Shown: one piece after another, positions 55,609 through 63,954 of the stretch
How positions within the stretch are numbered: position 1 is the stretch's first letter
Layout of the letters: every line of letters starts with the position of its first letter
Source of the DNA: CAYYMH01 sp964472785
GTDB lineage: Bacteria; Zhuqueibacterota; Zhuqueibacteria; Thermofontimicrobiales; Thermofontimicrobiaceae
Length of the DNA stretch: 64,000 bases
Direction: 5' to 3'
Assembly: GCA_964472785.1 (NCBI GenBank)
Contig: CAYYMH010000003.1
Location: forward strand, 1 to 64,000
Made by a program: the position numbers and the translations under genes
Notes under the pieces: model-generated
Databases searched by the model: none
What the model saw: only the letters and a program-made list of their open reading frames with translations
Told to the model about the DNA's origin: nothing

Positions 55609-55695
55609 TTATTTTCAACTCGCTAAGAAAAAAACACCAAACGTGTTGAATATTTGCAGAGCATGTTAAAGTGAATTGCTCAACTGTCCGCGTTT

Positions 55696-57072
55696 TTATT
55701 TTTTATGCCAATCCGGCAGTCGATGCACCTTTTTTCTTCTTTTCCCATAAAAAAACCGGTCTGCCAAAAAAACGAGCTGACGCGCGAAATTATTCCGCTG
55801 CACTGTCCAGCGGATGATGTTATGCATGAGCGTGTCCGGATTGGAATACGGACACACATCAATGCACACCGAACAGTCCGATCCCTGCTTTCGCCAAAAA
55901 CGGTAGCAGCTTTCCTGCTGGCTCTGCCATTTTTCCACACCTTTAACAATTTTTTTATCATAGAATTCAATTGAATTACTGGGACAGTGCGTCGCACATT
56001 TTTTACATATCGAACAAAAGTACTGGACGCCGAATCGGATCGGTTTATCTTGAACTAATGGGAGATTCGTGGTCACGATTGCCAGCCGAATCCGGGGACC
56101 GTACTCCGGTGTGATCAGCAAACCCAGTCGACCCAATTCCCCTAAACCGGCGTCAGCGGAAATGGGGACACACATCACCCGATAATTTCCGTCGATGTGG
56201 GCTCTGGCTTCGTACCCCAATCTGCTAATGAATTTTGCCAGAATCAGCGCCACTTTTGCCGCTTCAAAATATTGATAAGAGCTCTCCGTGGTGACGGCGC
56301 TGTCAGGTGCGTGCCTGATCATGTCGTGCTTCATTTCCACAGCGATGGCAATGGCGTTGGCGTGATCCAGCTCGATCGGACTTCCCCATTTTCCCGGCGA
56401 GCGACCGATGTGACTGTAAACATACGCCGGATTCAATTTTGTTATCCCAATCAAATCAGCACCCAGATGCCGTCCGAAACCTTTTATCCGTTTGGTAAAT
56501 TCCCCGGGCGATGTGTGAATTTTTTCTCCGCCAACCGGATCCGGCGAGGATTCAACGTCCTGATTCAATTTTCCGATGACGTCAAAGGTCGCCATCTGAA
56601 ATAATGATGCAATCTCGTGATAGCTCATCGATCCGGGCATGCCCAAATCTGGTAGCTGGCGGATTTTGGCGTCGATCTCCTTTTTATCCGGATAATTTTC
56701 ATAATATTTTGCAAATTCTTTGGTGCCTGGTTTTAATTTGTAAAACCGATGAAAAATGGCGTCGCGTTCATCCACTCTGGATTGCGAGTCTGTAATTTTG
56801 ATTAAAGCTGTCTTTCTTGCTGGTCTGATTATCAAAAAGATAATGATCGCAGTGGCGAGACTGAATATGAGCAGGATCGAATCCCTTCCCTGAAAATTCG
56901 ATACAAGAAGAAATTGCAGAACCGCAAACAGCGGAATAAATATTAAAATACTTCTGAATAAACCTCGCCATTCCCGTTCACGTAAAAATGCAAAAATAAA
57001 GATGGCAAAAGCACCTGCCATGGCAAAGAACCAAATCCATCCGAGCAACGAAATGAAATTGTGAAAATTCAT
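55696..57072 (-). CDS. Membrane-anchored reductive-dehalogenase-like iron-sulfur protein
   Basis: The N-terminal 90 residues hold about three membrane helices (ISLLGWIWFFAMAGAFAIFI, SILIFIPLFAVLQFLL, ILLIFSLATAIIIFLII). The rest resembles the RdhA/QueG-like corrinoid domain: GFGRHLGADLIGITKL, YRVMCVPISADAGLGELGR, YGPRIRLAIVTTNLPL. The C-terminal [4Fe-4S] pair CSICKKCATHCPSNSI and CSVCIDVCPYS follows, with CYRFWRKQG between, as in reductive dehalogenases. No Tat signal is present, unlike respiratory RdhA, so the soluble part may face the cytoplasm. The substrate is unknown; cobalamin dependence is inferred from the family. Confidence 0.75.
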   Translation of the reverse strand: MNFHNFISLLGWIWFFAMAGAFAIFIFAFLREREWRGLFRSILIFIPLFAVLQFLLVSNFQGRDSILLIFSLATAIIIFLIIRPARKTALIKITDSQSRVDERDAIFHRFYKLKPGTKEFAKYYENYPDKKEIDAKIRQLPDLGMPGSMSYHEIASLFQMATFDVIGKLNQDVESSPDPVGGEKIHTSPGEFTKRIKGFGRHLGADLIGITKLNPAYVYSHIGRSPGKWGSPIELDHANAIAIAVEMKHDMIRHAPDSAVTTESSYQYFEAAKVALILAKFISRLGYEARAHIDGNYRVMCVPISADAGLGELGRLGLLITPEYGPRIRLAIVTTNLPLVQDKPIRFGVQYFCSICKKCATHCPSNSIEFYDKKIVKGVEKWQSQQESCYRFWRKQGSDCSVCIDVCPYSNPDTLMHNIIRWTVQRNNFARQLVFLADRFFYGKRRKKVHRLPDWHKK

Positions 57073-57133
57073 AATGATAAATTTTATCAGGTAAAAAATT
57101 TCTACTGATTTTATGATTTTTAAATTATCGAAT

Positions 57134-58228
57134 TCAGATCAAATCATCCATCAACCGCTTCAAACCGGCGCTGGTTTTGGGCGTCCAGCCGAACGCCTTT
57201 TCCCACACTTCTAAACTTTCCATGCACAAATAAACAAAAACATCCGGGGCAACCGTTTTAATCCACTGATGCATTTTTTTGAACATGTCGATGCGCAGCG
57301 GTTTAAAGTATCTCATTTTGCCGTCGATTCCGGGAAATAATTCGCCGTAAACAATTTTGGAGGCAGGATGGTTGCGTCGAATGATACCATCCAGATACGG
57401 CGGGTAGCGCAACGCTCCCAGGCTGATCCAAATGATATTTTCAACATCAATTTTTTCAAACAGCATCTCCACTGTTTTTTGATAATCCGTTTCCCACTGA
57501 TCATAATAAATCATCGGATCAAAGTGGAACGCTAATCTGAATCCCGCGTCCTGACATTTTCGGGCGGCCAATAGCCGCTGCTCCAGAGTCGGTGCGAACG
57601 ATTCTTCGCTCGAGATGATTTTCGGCGTGTTCAATGACCACGCGACAACAGTTCGCCCGTTGTGGGGTTCGCTGATAAAGTTATCGATCAAAGTGGTTTT
57701 TGTTTTCAGCTCAATGATGGCGTTTATTTTGTCGTTGAAAAAGGAAACCAATTGACGACTGTAACCTGTTAAATGGTCTGTGCTCAAACTATCCGCGAGC
57801 TCGCCGGTGCCGATACGAAATTTTTTGTTCGGATATTTATTTAATTTCTCATCGAGCTCGACAAACAAATCTTCAATATTGACATAAACGATAATGAAAG
57901 GGCTGTTCAAATATCCCTGTAAAATGCAATAACTGCAATTGATCTCGCAATTGTTGACCAGGTTGAGTATCTGATACCCACAGCAAATGTAGTTCTGCGT
58001 CCCCGGGCATTTTTTAAAAAAATCGCTCTTTTGACGCGCCAAAATAAGCGGCTTTTTTCGAGACTCTGGCTGCGGATGATGTGGGCTTCGCTGGAGAAAT
58101 TCCGGCAAATCAGTAATGAACTCCGGCTTGAGTCCGGGGAGTTTGCCCAAAATATACTGAGTGTTCGCATGATTTGAGACGGACTGCTCAACAAAAACAG
58201 TTGATGGTTCGTAAAACTGATACGGCAT
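57134..58228 (-). CDS. Radical SAM protein, spore photoproduct lyase family
   Basis: The 364-residue enzyme has the radical SAM cluster motif CEINCSYCILQGYL. SplB-like landmarks are ICCGYQILNLVNNC before the motif, RIGTGELADSLSTDHLTG after it, and VVAWSLNTPKII, FRLAFHFDPMIYY and WISLGALRYPP. Classical SplB repairs UV-made spore photoproduct, but this family is wide in non-spore-formers, where the substrate is unsettled. It starts one base after the ParB-like gene ends, so the two are coupled. Confidence 0.85.
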   Translation of the reverse strand: MPYQFYEPSTVFVEQSVSNHANTQYILGKLPGLKPEFITDLPEFLQRSPHHPQPESRKKPLILARQKSDFFKKCPGTQNYICCGYQILNLVNNCEINCSYCILQGYLNSPFIIVYVNIEDLFVELDEKLNKYPNKKFRIGTGELADSLSTDHLTGYSRQLVSFFNDKINAIIELKTKTTLIDNFISEPHNGRTVVAWSLNTPKIISSEESFAPTLEQRLLAARKCQDAGFRLAFHFDPMIYYDQWETDYQKTVEMLFEKIDVENIIWISLGALRYPPYLDGIIRRNHPASKIVYGELFPGIDGKMRYFKPLRIDMFKKMHQWIKTVAPDVFVYLCMESLEVWEKAFGWTPKTSAGLKRLMDDLI

Positions 58229-58229
58229 A

Positions 58230-59210
58230 TTATATTAAATCTTCCAATTTTTTTATCTGTGCTTTATTATATATTTCGTTCAATCGGGCAAGTTGCTCCC
58301 CGAATTCCTGATTGGATTGAAAAACTAACTCGAGCCGATACTTATTTGTTTCAAAAAAAGCGGGCTCGTGCAGACTTATGGTCGGAGGCAATTTTAGTTC
58401 TCTTTTGATGTTCTCAAAATCATGCTCGATTGCAGTAAATTTCGGATACCGCATTTTTAGCAACAGCTGTTTGATGCGATTAATTTTGACCGGTGATGTG
58501 AGTGATTCATCTTTGATAATTTTTTGTATGTCCGGATGTTGCAGAATTGAATCAATGGATTGATTTTGGATTTTTGAGATATCCTGAATAAGATTGATAA
58601 ATTCCTTTTGGCGGTTTTTACCGAAATTTAAGTCGCTAAAAAGCTGGAAGATTTTTCTCCGGGCGGTTGGGGTCATTTTAAACATTTTCAGCGCCATGTC
58701 AATGGAAATCGTGTCTTCGATGAGTGCAATTTTCAGGTAGTCTTCTAATTTGACCAATTGCAGGTAGCGTCTCAACACTTCGGGATTTTGACCAAGTCCA
58801 AGCAGCGGAAGATAGCTTTTAATCACGTACTCCTTGTCAATACAAAATTGATTCGTGAGCTTATCGAGAATAATGGCTTTTTCAATCTTATTGAGTGGCC
58901 TTGTCGTGATATTTTCGTACAGATTAATCAAGAATAATCGGAGCGACTCCTCATCCCTTTGGATGTGAGCTATTTTTGCCTGAAATTTGTTCATATTCAA
59001 ATGCTTTAGTGCCAGAATCCGCTTGAGTCCGGTGACAATCCGATATTTGTTTGCACGCGTTTTTTCCAGAATCGGCGGATTCAGCAGACCGACATTTTTG
59101 ATCGAAGTGATCATTGGAGAAATGAGCGGCTCATAGGTGAAAATATATCTCCGGTCGTCCAAATCGATCTGATCGGATGTTACTATTGCAAACTTATCTG
59201 AAATTTCCAT
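58230..59210 (-). CDS. ParB/Srx-like nuclease-domain protein coupled to the radical SAM gene
   Basis: The N-terminal 120 residues follow the ParB pattern: DDRRYIFTYEPLISPMITSI, then KNVGLLNPPILEK, and YRIVTGLKRILALKHLN. A helical part with RPLNKIEKAIILDKL follows, as in ParB-like partition and regulatory proteins. No ATPase partner is nearby, so it is not a chromosome partition ParB. ATG 59210 (GGAG at suitable spacing) is chosen; GTG 59222 is the alternative. Proteins of this fold can bind or hydrolyse nucleotides or DNA, which would suit a DNA- or nucleotide-linked role for the radical SAM neighbour. Confidence 0.7.
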   Translation of the reverse strand: MEISDKFAIVTSDQIDLDDRRYIFTYEPLISPMITSIKNVGLLNPPILEKTRANKYRIVTGLKRILALKHLNMNKFQAKIAHIQRDEESLRLFLINLYENITTRPLNKIEKAIILDKLTNQFCIDKEYVIKSYLPLLGLGQNPEVLRRYLQLVKLEDYLKIALIEDTISIDMALKMFKMTPTARRKIFQLFSDLNFGKNRQKEFINLIQDISKIQNQSIDSILQHPDIQKIIKDESLTSPVKINRIKQLLLKMRYPKFTAIEHDFENIKRELKLPPTISLHEPAFFETNKYRLELVFQSNQEFGEQLARLNEIYNKAQIKKLEDLI

Positions 59211-59241
59211 CAAAATGTTCACTCCAAAAAATTCAAAAAGT

Positions 59242-60069
59242 TTAAATTGCGTACTTATTTTTAATTTCTAAAAATCTCTTGGCTTGATCAGGCTTATTCC
59301 GTTTACGAAAGCCGTGAATCAAAATATCGCATTTCTTGTGGAGCATCAGAATGGTAGCCTTCCGATCTTCGGGAGATAGGTGATAATGTTCCAACATTTT
59401 TTGCATCGCCTTAATCCGGTAAATATCCATGCCCCAATATTTTCTCGAGAGTTGATCTTCGTGTCCGCCGTATTTTATAATGAGCAGTTCTTTGATAAAA
59501 TGAATCGGATAAAAATGGCTTACACGCAGCCAGAGGTCGTAATCTTCGCACACTTTCATTTCTTCATCAAACACCCCTGTTTTGTCAAAAACGTCACGAT
59601 GAATCATTACCGACGACGGGCTAATGATGCACAACGGCAGACAGTGCTGGTAAATCCAACCGGAATATTTCCGATGAATTTTTTTGGGATTCACCCGGAC
59701 ACCGTTTCGAATCCAGATTTCATCAGTATAGCATATTTTTGTTTCCGGCTGATTCATCATCAATACCATTTGTTGTTCCAGCTTTTGTTTCTCCCATTGA
59801 TCATCCGAATCGAGAAAGCAAATAGTTTTTCCCTGTGCATTTTTAATACCGAGATTTCTGGCAGCGGCGGGTCCCCGGTTGGTTTGGTAAAAATAGTCTA
59901 TTTTTCCGCTGTATTGAGCAATTATTTCCCGTGTGTTATCCGTCGAACCATCATCAACGACCAGAAGTTCGAAATTCTGATAACTTTGATTCAAAATCGA
60001 TTCAATGGCAGATGTGAGCCATGTAGCTCGATTAAATGTGGGAATAATGACGCTAACAATTGGTTCCAT
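59242..60069 (-). CDS. Family 2 glycosyltransferase
   Basis: ATG 60069 gives a 275-residue GT2 enzyme starting MEPIVSVIIPTFNRATWLTS. It has LLVVDDGSTDNTREII, GPAAARNLGIKNAQGKTICF, the metal-binding DSDDQW, and CEDYDLWLRVSHFYPI, where the conserved ED is the likely base. No membrane segment is seen. It probably adds a sugar to a cell-surface glycan or lipid; the acceptor is unknown. It is the first gene of a minus-strand group, divergent from the ACT gene. Confidence 0.88.
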   Translation of the reverse strand: MEPIVSVIIPTFNRATWLTSAIESILNQSYQNFELLVVDDGSTDNTREIIAQYSGKIDYFYQTNRGPAAARNLGIKNAQGKTICFLDSDDQWEKQKLEQQMVLMMNQPETKICYTDEIWIRNGVRVNPKKIHRKYSGWIYQHCLPLCIISPSSVMIHRDVFDKTGVFDEEMKVCEDYDLWLRVSHFYPIHFIKELLIIKYGGHEDQLSRKYWGMDIYRIKAMQKMLEHYHLSPEDRKATILMLHKKCDILIHGFRKRNKPDQAKRFLEIKNKYAI

Positions 60070-60228
60070 GAATTTTTTTCGATAATGAATTGAATTTCGG
60101 ATAATTCCACTATCAAGCTTTAAAAAGCGGTGCATAATAATAAGGTATTTCCAGAAAAAATGCAAGAAATTTTCTTGCAAAATATCAATTAATTCTTTAT
60201 ATTTGATAAAAATAAATCAGGAGGTGTT

Positions 60229-60711
60229 ATGAGCACATATCAATTTTTACACAGCGGGAATTATGTTAAAATCATTCTGCATGAAATCCCGGAGAAACCG
60301 GGTGTTGCAGCAAAAATATTGACATTCGTAGCGAAAAACAATATCAATATTCTCACGATAAAACATTCGGTACATTCCAAAGAGACGGGTGATTTTGCGT
60401 TTACGGTTAAAAGCGAAGATGCAGATAAGACGATTGATTTAATGAAGAAAAATTTAAAGGAAATTGGTGCGAAAGACCTGACAGTGCGTAAAGATTTAGC
60501 ATTAGTTTTTATCTGGGGAGAGAAAATTAAAAATCTACCCGAATTTGCATCGGATGTGTTACGGGCGTTTAGTCAATATAATGTGGAATTTGATTCAATT
60601 TCGTTAGCCATCGAAGGCATAACCTGCATTGTTCCGAATGATCAATTCAATCAGGCAATGCATGCATTTAATAAAATGTTCGTGGATGAGCCGATTATTT
60701 CGCCGATTTGA
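60229..60711 (+). CDS. ACT-domain protein (tandem ACT, aspartokinase-like regulatory fold)
   Basis: Two ACT domains fill the 160 residues. The first starts VKIILHEIPEKPGVAAKILT and continues NNINILTIKHSVH. The second starts LALVFIWGEKIKNLPEFASDVLRAF and continues YNVEFDSISLAIEGITCIV. ACT pairs bind amino acids and regulate enzymes; a free-standing pair may act as a sensor or a subunit. CAGGAGGTG precedes ATG 60229. A terminator follows at 60748. Confidence 0.75.
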   Translation: MSTYQFLHSGNYVKIILHEIPEKPGVAAKILTFVAKNNINILTIKHSVHSKETGDFAFTVKSEDADKTIDLMKKNLKEIGAKDLTVRKDLALVFIWGEKIKNLPEFASDVLRAFSQYNVEFDSISLAIEGITCIVPNDQFNQAMHAFNKMFVDEPIISPI

Positions 60712-60747
60712 GGTATGAATTAAATTTTATTAATACCAAAAATCAAT

Positions 60748-60794
60748 AAAAGCAGCGAATGGAAAACAGTTTTATACGGTTCGTTGCTTTTTTA
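60748..60794 (+). terminator. Rho-independent terminator after the ACT gene
   Basis: AGCAGCGAA (60751-60759) pairs with TTCGTTGCT (60780-60788) with one G-U pair, followed by a T run, about 40 bases after the stop at 60711. Confidence 0.75.
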
Positions 60795-60797
60795 TTA

Positions 60798-60897
60798 NNN
60801 NNNNNNNNNNNNNNNNNNNNNNNNNNNNNNNNNNNNNNNNNNNNNNNNNNNNNNNNNNNNNNNNNNNNNNNNNNNNNNNNNNNNNNNNNNNNNNNNN
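60798..60897. other. Assembly gap, 100 N
   Basis: Exactly 100 undetermined bases, the usual placeholder for a scaffold gap of unknown size. Order and distance of genes across it are not certain, and anything upstream of the sigma gene at 60973 may be missing. Confidence 0.98.
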
Positions 60898-60972
60898 GAA
60901 GAAACAATGATGCCATTTAGAATCATAAACGATGTAACAATCTAAAGGCGCTTTTCGTTTTATAAATAGCAC

Positions 60973-61500
60973 ATGAAACAAAAACAATTCAAAAAATATA
61001 TTGCTCAATACAAAAATATGGTTTACAGTCAGGCATATTATTTTACTCAAAATGTCGAAGACGCGAAAGATATTACTCAGGACGTACTTATCAAGCTGTG
61101 GCACAATATGGACTCCATTTCCAGTAAAGCGACAAAAAGCTGGCTGTTGACTGTGACGAAAAATTTATGTATTGATTTTAGTCGAAAGAAGCGCGAGCTG
61201 ATCGAGTCAAAAATGGAATCCGATTATGATAATGGCGACTTTCGATTAGATGGTGTCGATGCAACCAGCGATCCGGAACAGGACATGATACAGTCGGACC
61301 GAAAAGAGATGCTGATGCAGGCTATCGGAAAATTACCGGAAAAAATTCGACACGTCGTTATCATGCGGGAAATCCAGGATTTGAAGTATGAGGACATTGC
61401 ACGCGCAATGGAAATCCCGTTGAATTCAGTTAAAGTCTATCTGCATCGCGGAAGAAAAATGTTGTTTGAATATCTCAAACCATATTATAAAAGAGGGTGA
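60973..61500 (+). CDS. RNA polymerase ECF sigma factor
   Basis: This is a 175-residue group-4 sigma factor. Region 2 is NMVYSQAYYFTQNVEDAKDI with TQDVLIKLW. Region 4 is KLPEKIRHVVIMREIQDLKY with YEDIARAMEIPLNSVKVYLH, a clear helix-turn-helix. The next gene is its anti-sigma factor, starting 4 bases after the stop. Promoter motifs recognised are unknown; it may direct its own operon. Confidence 0.93.
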   Translation: MKQKQFKKYIAQYKNMVYSQAYYFTQNVEDAKDITQDVLIKLWHNMDSISSKATKSWLLTVTKNLCIDFSRKKRELIESKMESDYDNGDFRLDGVDATSDPEQDMIQSDRKEMLMQAIGKLPEKIRHVVIMREIQDLKYEDIARAMEIPLNSVKVYLHRGRKMLFEYLKPYYKRG

Positions 61501-61504
61501 GAGA

Positions 61505-62062
61505 ATGAATTGTCAGAACTGTTTGGAATTTATTGATAAATATTTGGAAGGTGAGTTATCACGAAAACAAAGAATGCAGATGGCTGATCACTTAAAAAAG
61601 TGTGACCACTGCCGGAAGGCAGTTGAGGTTTATGAAAAAATGACGACTGATATTCGTGATATCGAACCGAGAGAGTGCCCGAATGAGATCGTAGATTCGG
61701 TTTATGAGCTACTGAATTTGAATCAACCGAAACCGGAAAGAGTTTCGATACTGGAGCGCTTACGTGAATTTTTAAATGCACATCAGCGGCAAATGCGTCT
61801 GGCTGTGGCAGGTGCAGTCATTGTCTTTTTTGCATTGTTAATTCATCTCAGGGTGAGTCATCAACCACGAATAAATCAAAAGTACTCGGCAGAAGAAATT
61901 GATCAGGCAAAAGACCAGGTCAAACTGGCACTGGCGTACTTTAATCATGTGACAACTAAGACCGAAGAAATACTCGAGAAACAGGTATTGCCCAAAGACG
62001 TGGTTCAGCCAATGAAATCGTCGATTAAGACAGCAATGAAACCTTTGATAAACGGAGGCTGA
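61505..62062 (+). CDS. Anti-sigma factor with zinc finger and one membrane helix
   Basis: ATG 61505, with GAGGGTGAG just upstream inside the sigma gene end, gives 185 residues. The N-terminus has the zf-HC2-type pattern NCQNCLEFIDKYLEGEL then MADHLKKCDHC (HxxxCxxC). A membrane helix lies near residue 100-118 (LAVAGAVIVFFALLIHL), and the rest is outside the cytoplasm. It is expected to hold the sigma factor at the membrane until a signal releases it. Confidence 0.88.
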   Translation: MNCQNCLEFIDKYLEGELSRKQRMQMADHLKKCDHCRKAVEVYEKMTTDIRDIEPRECPNEIVDSVYELLNLNQPKPERVSILERLREFLNAHQRQMRLAVAGAVIVFFALLIHLRVSHQPRINQKYSAEEIDQAKDQVKLALAYFNHVTTKTEEILEKQVLPKDVVQPMKSSIKTAMKPLINGG

Positions 62063-62063
62063 T

Positions 62064-62624
62064 TTGAAAAATTTAAGTTTATCCATATTTATTTTGTTAC
62101 TGATACCCGTCGTTATTTTAGCGCAAGAGGATTATAAAAAATACCCGGGTTATGTTGACCTCAGCGAACTCGAATCGTTTTTGGATTCAGAAGAAACTGT
62201 CGAAGTGTTTATTAACAAAGCACTTTTAAGGTTAGTTGCATCGGTCACTAAAGAAGAAGATCCCGAATTACATAATCTGTTAAAAAATTTGGCATTGATC
62301 CGTGTCGAAAAATTTACGGTTGCCGATAAAGAGATTAATGTTGTAAAAGCTTTTATTAGCAAAATTGCCAAAAAATTGGATGACGACAAATGGGATAAAC
62401 TTGTGCGTGTTAAGCAGAAGGGTGAACAGGTTGAGATATTCAGTAAATATGAAGGGGATGACGTCGTAGGTTTGTTAATCATGGTTTTGGAAGATGATAA
62501 CGCGGCTGTATTTGTGAATATCGTCGGGAAAATAGACATAAATCAACTGGGGAAGCTCAGCCGCAAGTTTGACATTCCGGAGCTCGATTCACTGCACCGG
62601 GGAAATGACAAAAAAAGAAAGTAA
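62064..62624 (+). CDS. DUF4252-like exported protein
   Basis: Start TTG 62064 with GGAGGC upstream. Signal peptide LSIFILLLIPVVILAQ, then 165 residues with EKFTVADKEINVVKAFISKI, LVRVKQKGEQVEIFSKYEGD, GLLIMVLEDDNAAVFVNIVG and KIDINQLGKLSRKFDIPEL, which match the DUF4252 pattern. Such genes often follow ECF sigma/anti-sigma pairs in Bacteroidota-like bacteria. The role is unknown. It is part of the operon starting at 60973. Confidence 0.75.
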   Translation: MKNLSLSIFILLLIPVVILAQEDYKKYPGYVDLSELESFLDSEETVEVFINKALLRLVASVTKEEDPELHNLLKNLALIRVEKFTVADKEINVVKAFISKIAKKLDDDKWDKLVRVKQKGEQVEIFSKYEGDDVVGLLIMVLEDDNAAVFVNIVGKIDINQLGKLSRKFDIPELDSLHRGNDKKRK

Positions 62625-62845
62625 ATACCAAAGCCGGCTATCAGAGCATAGCAGCACTTTTTTTTACTTTTTTCAATAACAAAGCAGCGAAGTTATCCGG
62701 ATTGTTTGTAAAATGAATAAATTACTGCCTGAATATCACCATTAAAACTCATTTTGAAATGCTAATTTTTCCCACCTGATTGGAACTTTATTTTTTTCTA
62801 GCAGTAGAGTTACCAAAATAAATCGATCATTTAATCAGGTTGATG

Positions 62846-63322
62846 ATGCGTATTGGTATAATTTCTGACACACATGGCGAAATTCCGGCACAGGTATTTG
62901 ATGCTTTTAGCGAAGTTGACCAGATTCTGCATGCAGGTGACATCGGCGGTTTCGATATTATCACGACATTGGAGACCATCGCCCCTGTGACGGCTGTCTA
63001 TGGAAACATGGACAGCTTTCCGGTTGTTACGTTTTTTCCGGAGTTCCGAATATTGAATTTATCTGACACAAAAATTTTACTTACCCACAAATTTAGAGAC
63101 CAGAATTCGAAACCCATAATTAAGTTTGATCAATTTTCAGAAGATAATTTTAATGTTATCGTGTTTGGTCATACTCACGCACCGTGTAACCGTTGGATAA
63201 AATCTTCGCTTCATTTTAATCCGGGATCTGCCACTTCACCAAGATTCGGCAAACGACCCTCTGTTGGTAAATTAGCAATCAAAAAAGATGGAGAAATAAT
63301 TCCAGAAATATTCTATTTTTAA
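62846..63322 (+). CDS. Calcineurin-like phosphodiesterase, YfcE/MJ0936 family
   Basis: This metal-dependent phosphodiesterase of about 158 residues shows the five metal-binding blocks: IISDTHG, ILHAGDIGG, VYGNMDSF, LTHKF (in place of the usual HGH) and VIVFGHTHAP with HFNPGS. The natural substrate of the family is poorly known. ATG 62846 is chosen because AGG at 62837 has better spacing than to ATG 62843. Confidence 0.9.
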   Translation: MRIGIISDTHGEIPAQVFDAFSEVDQILHAGDIGGFDIITTLETIAPVTAVYGNMDSFPVVTFFPEFRILNLSDTKILLTHKFRDQNSKPIIKFDQFSEDNFNVIVFGHTHAPCNRWIKSSLHFNPGSATSPRFGKRPSVGKLAIKKDGEIIPEIFYF

Positions 63323-63371
63323 AAAAAAGTAAGCCGCCGTGTAAAGAGTTCTAAATTCGTCAATTTTTTTA

Positions 63372-63400
63372 TTGACTTCAATACATAAAATTCTTATATT
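63372..63400 (+). promoter_or_regulatory. Sigma-70-type promoter of tRNA-Lys
   Basis: TTGACT at 63372-63377 and TATATT at 63395-63400 are separated by exactly 17 bases, about 20 bases before the tRNA 5' end. This is the best promoter match in the window. Confidence 0.75.
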
Positions 63401-63420
63401 TAACTTTTTGAGAAAATAAC

Positions 63421-63494
63421 GAGGGTGTAGCTCAGTTAGGTAGAGCAACGGCCTTTTAAGCCGTGGGTCCAGGGTTCGATCCCCTGCACCCTCA
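63421..63494 (+). tRNA. tRNA-Lys (TTT anticodon)
   Basis: The 74-base cloverleaf is complete. Acceptor GAGGGTG/CACCCTC, D arm GCTC/GAGC, anticodon stem ACGGC/GCCGT with loop CTTTTAA (anticodon TTT), T arm CAGGG/CCCTG with loop TTCGATC. The 3' CCA is not encoded. Confidence 0.95.
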
Positions 63495-63502
63495 CGAATC
63501 AT

Positions 63503-63532
63503 AGGCGGACAATAGAAATAATCCGCCTTTAT
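63503..63532 (+). terminator. Terminator of tRNA-Lys (TTT)
   Basis: AGGCGGA at 63503-63509 pairs with TCCGCCT at 63522-63528, followed by TTAT. The right half of this hairpin is the start of the 127-bp tandem duplication. Confidence 0.6.
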
Positions 63533-63773
63533 CTTGTATATTCGCATTTTCCAATCCCGAGAACAAATAGTTTTTGACGGATAGATGTGGAACTTAAAAA
63601 GATTTTAAAAATTATTGATTTGCGCCCATAGCTCAATTGGCAGCGCAATCCGCCTTTATCTTGTATATTCGCATTTTCCAATCCCGAGAACAAATAGTTT
63701 TTGACGGATAGATGTGGAACTTAAAAAGATTTTAAAAATTATTGATTTGCGCCCATAGCTCAATTGGCAGCGC
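63520..63773 (+). repeat. 127-bp perfect tandem duplication
   Basis: Bases 63520-63646 are repeated at 63647-63773 with period 127 and no difference that I can see. Each unit starts at the terminator half AATCCGCCTTTATC and ends with a tRNA-like 5' half (GCGCCCATAGCTCAATTGGC). A third, partial start follows at 63774. It lies between the two tRNA-Lys genes. Confidence 0.85.
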
Positions 63774-63805
63774 AATCCGCCTTTTGGCGGATAGGTTCAG
63801 GATTT
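63749..63805 (+). pseudogene. Broken tRNA-like sequence (tRNA-Lys 5' half)
   Basis: It copies the first 20 bases of the tRNA at 63832, then has GCGC instead of GAGC in the D arm. An even-sized palindrome (ATCCGCC/GGCGGAT with 4-base centre) replaces the anticodon arm, and the T arm is incomplete. A 7-base anticodon loop cannot form. A similar 5' half without the rest is at 63622-63646. Confidence 0.6.
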
Positions 63806-63831
63806 TAAACAAACGAATGAAATTATCATTT

Positions 63832-63904
<73 letters not shown>

Positions 63905-63929
63905 CAAAAATAATAATCAATAATAAAAG

Positions 63930-63954
63930 CCCGATGATGATCGGGTTTTTTTTG
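63930..63954 (+). terminator. Terminator of tRNA-Lys (CTT)
   Basis: CCCGAT (63930-63935), loop GATG, ATCGGG (63940-63945), then a run of eight T, about 25 bases after the tRNA. Confidence 0.85.

Noticed and set aside
55696..57072. Epoxyqueuosine reductase (QueG)
   Set aside because: It has N-terminal membrane helices and RdhA-like Cys spacing, and lacks the HEAT-like C-terminus of QueG.
59380..60093. 237-residue plus-strand frame opposite the glycosyltransferase
   Set aside because: The minus strand encodes an intact GT2 protein with all motifs, so the plus frame is a shadow.
60772..61104. Minus-strand open reading frame spanning the N run
   Set aside because: It exists only because undetermined bases contain no stops; it opposes the clear sigma-factor gene.
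63520..63773. CRISPR array
   Set aside because: The repeat unit is 127 bases with no short repeat/spacer alternation and no cas genes; it is a tandem duplication.
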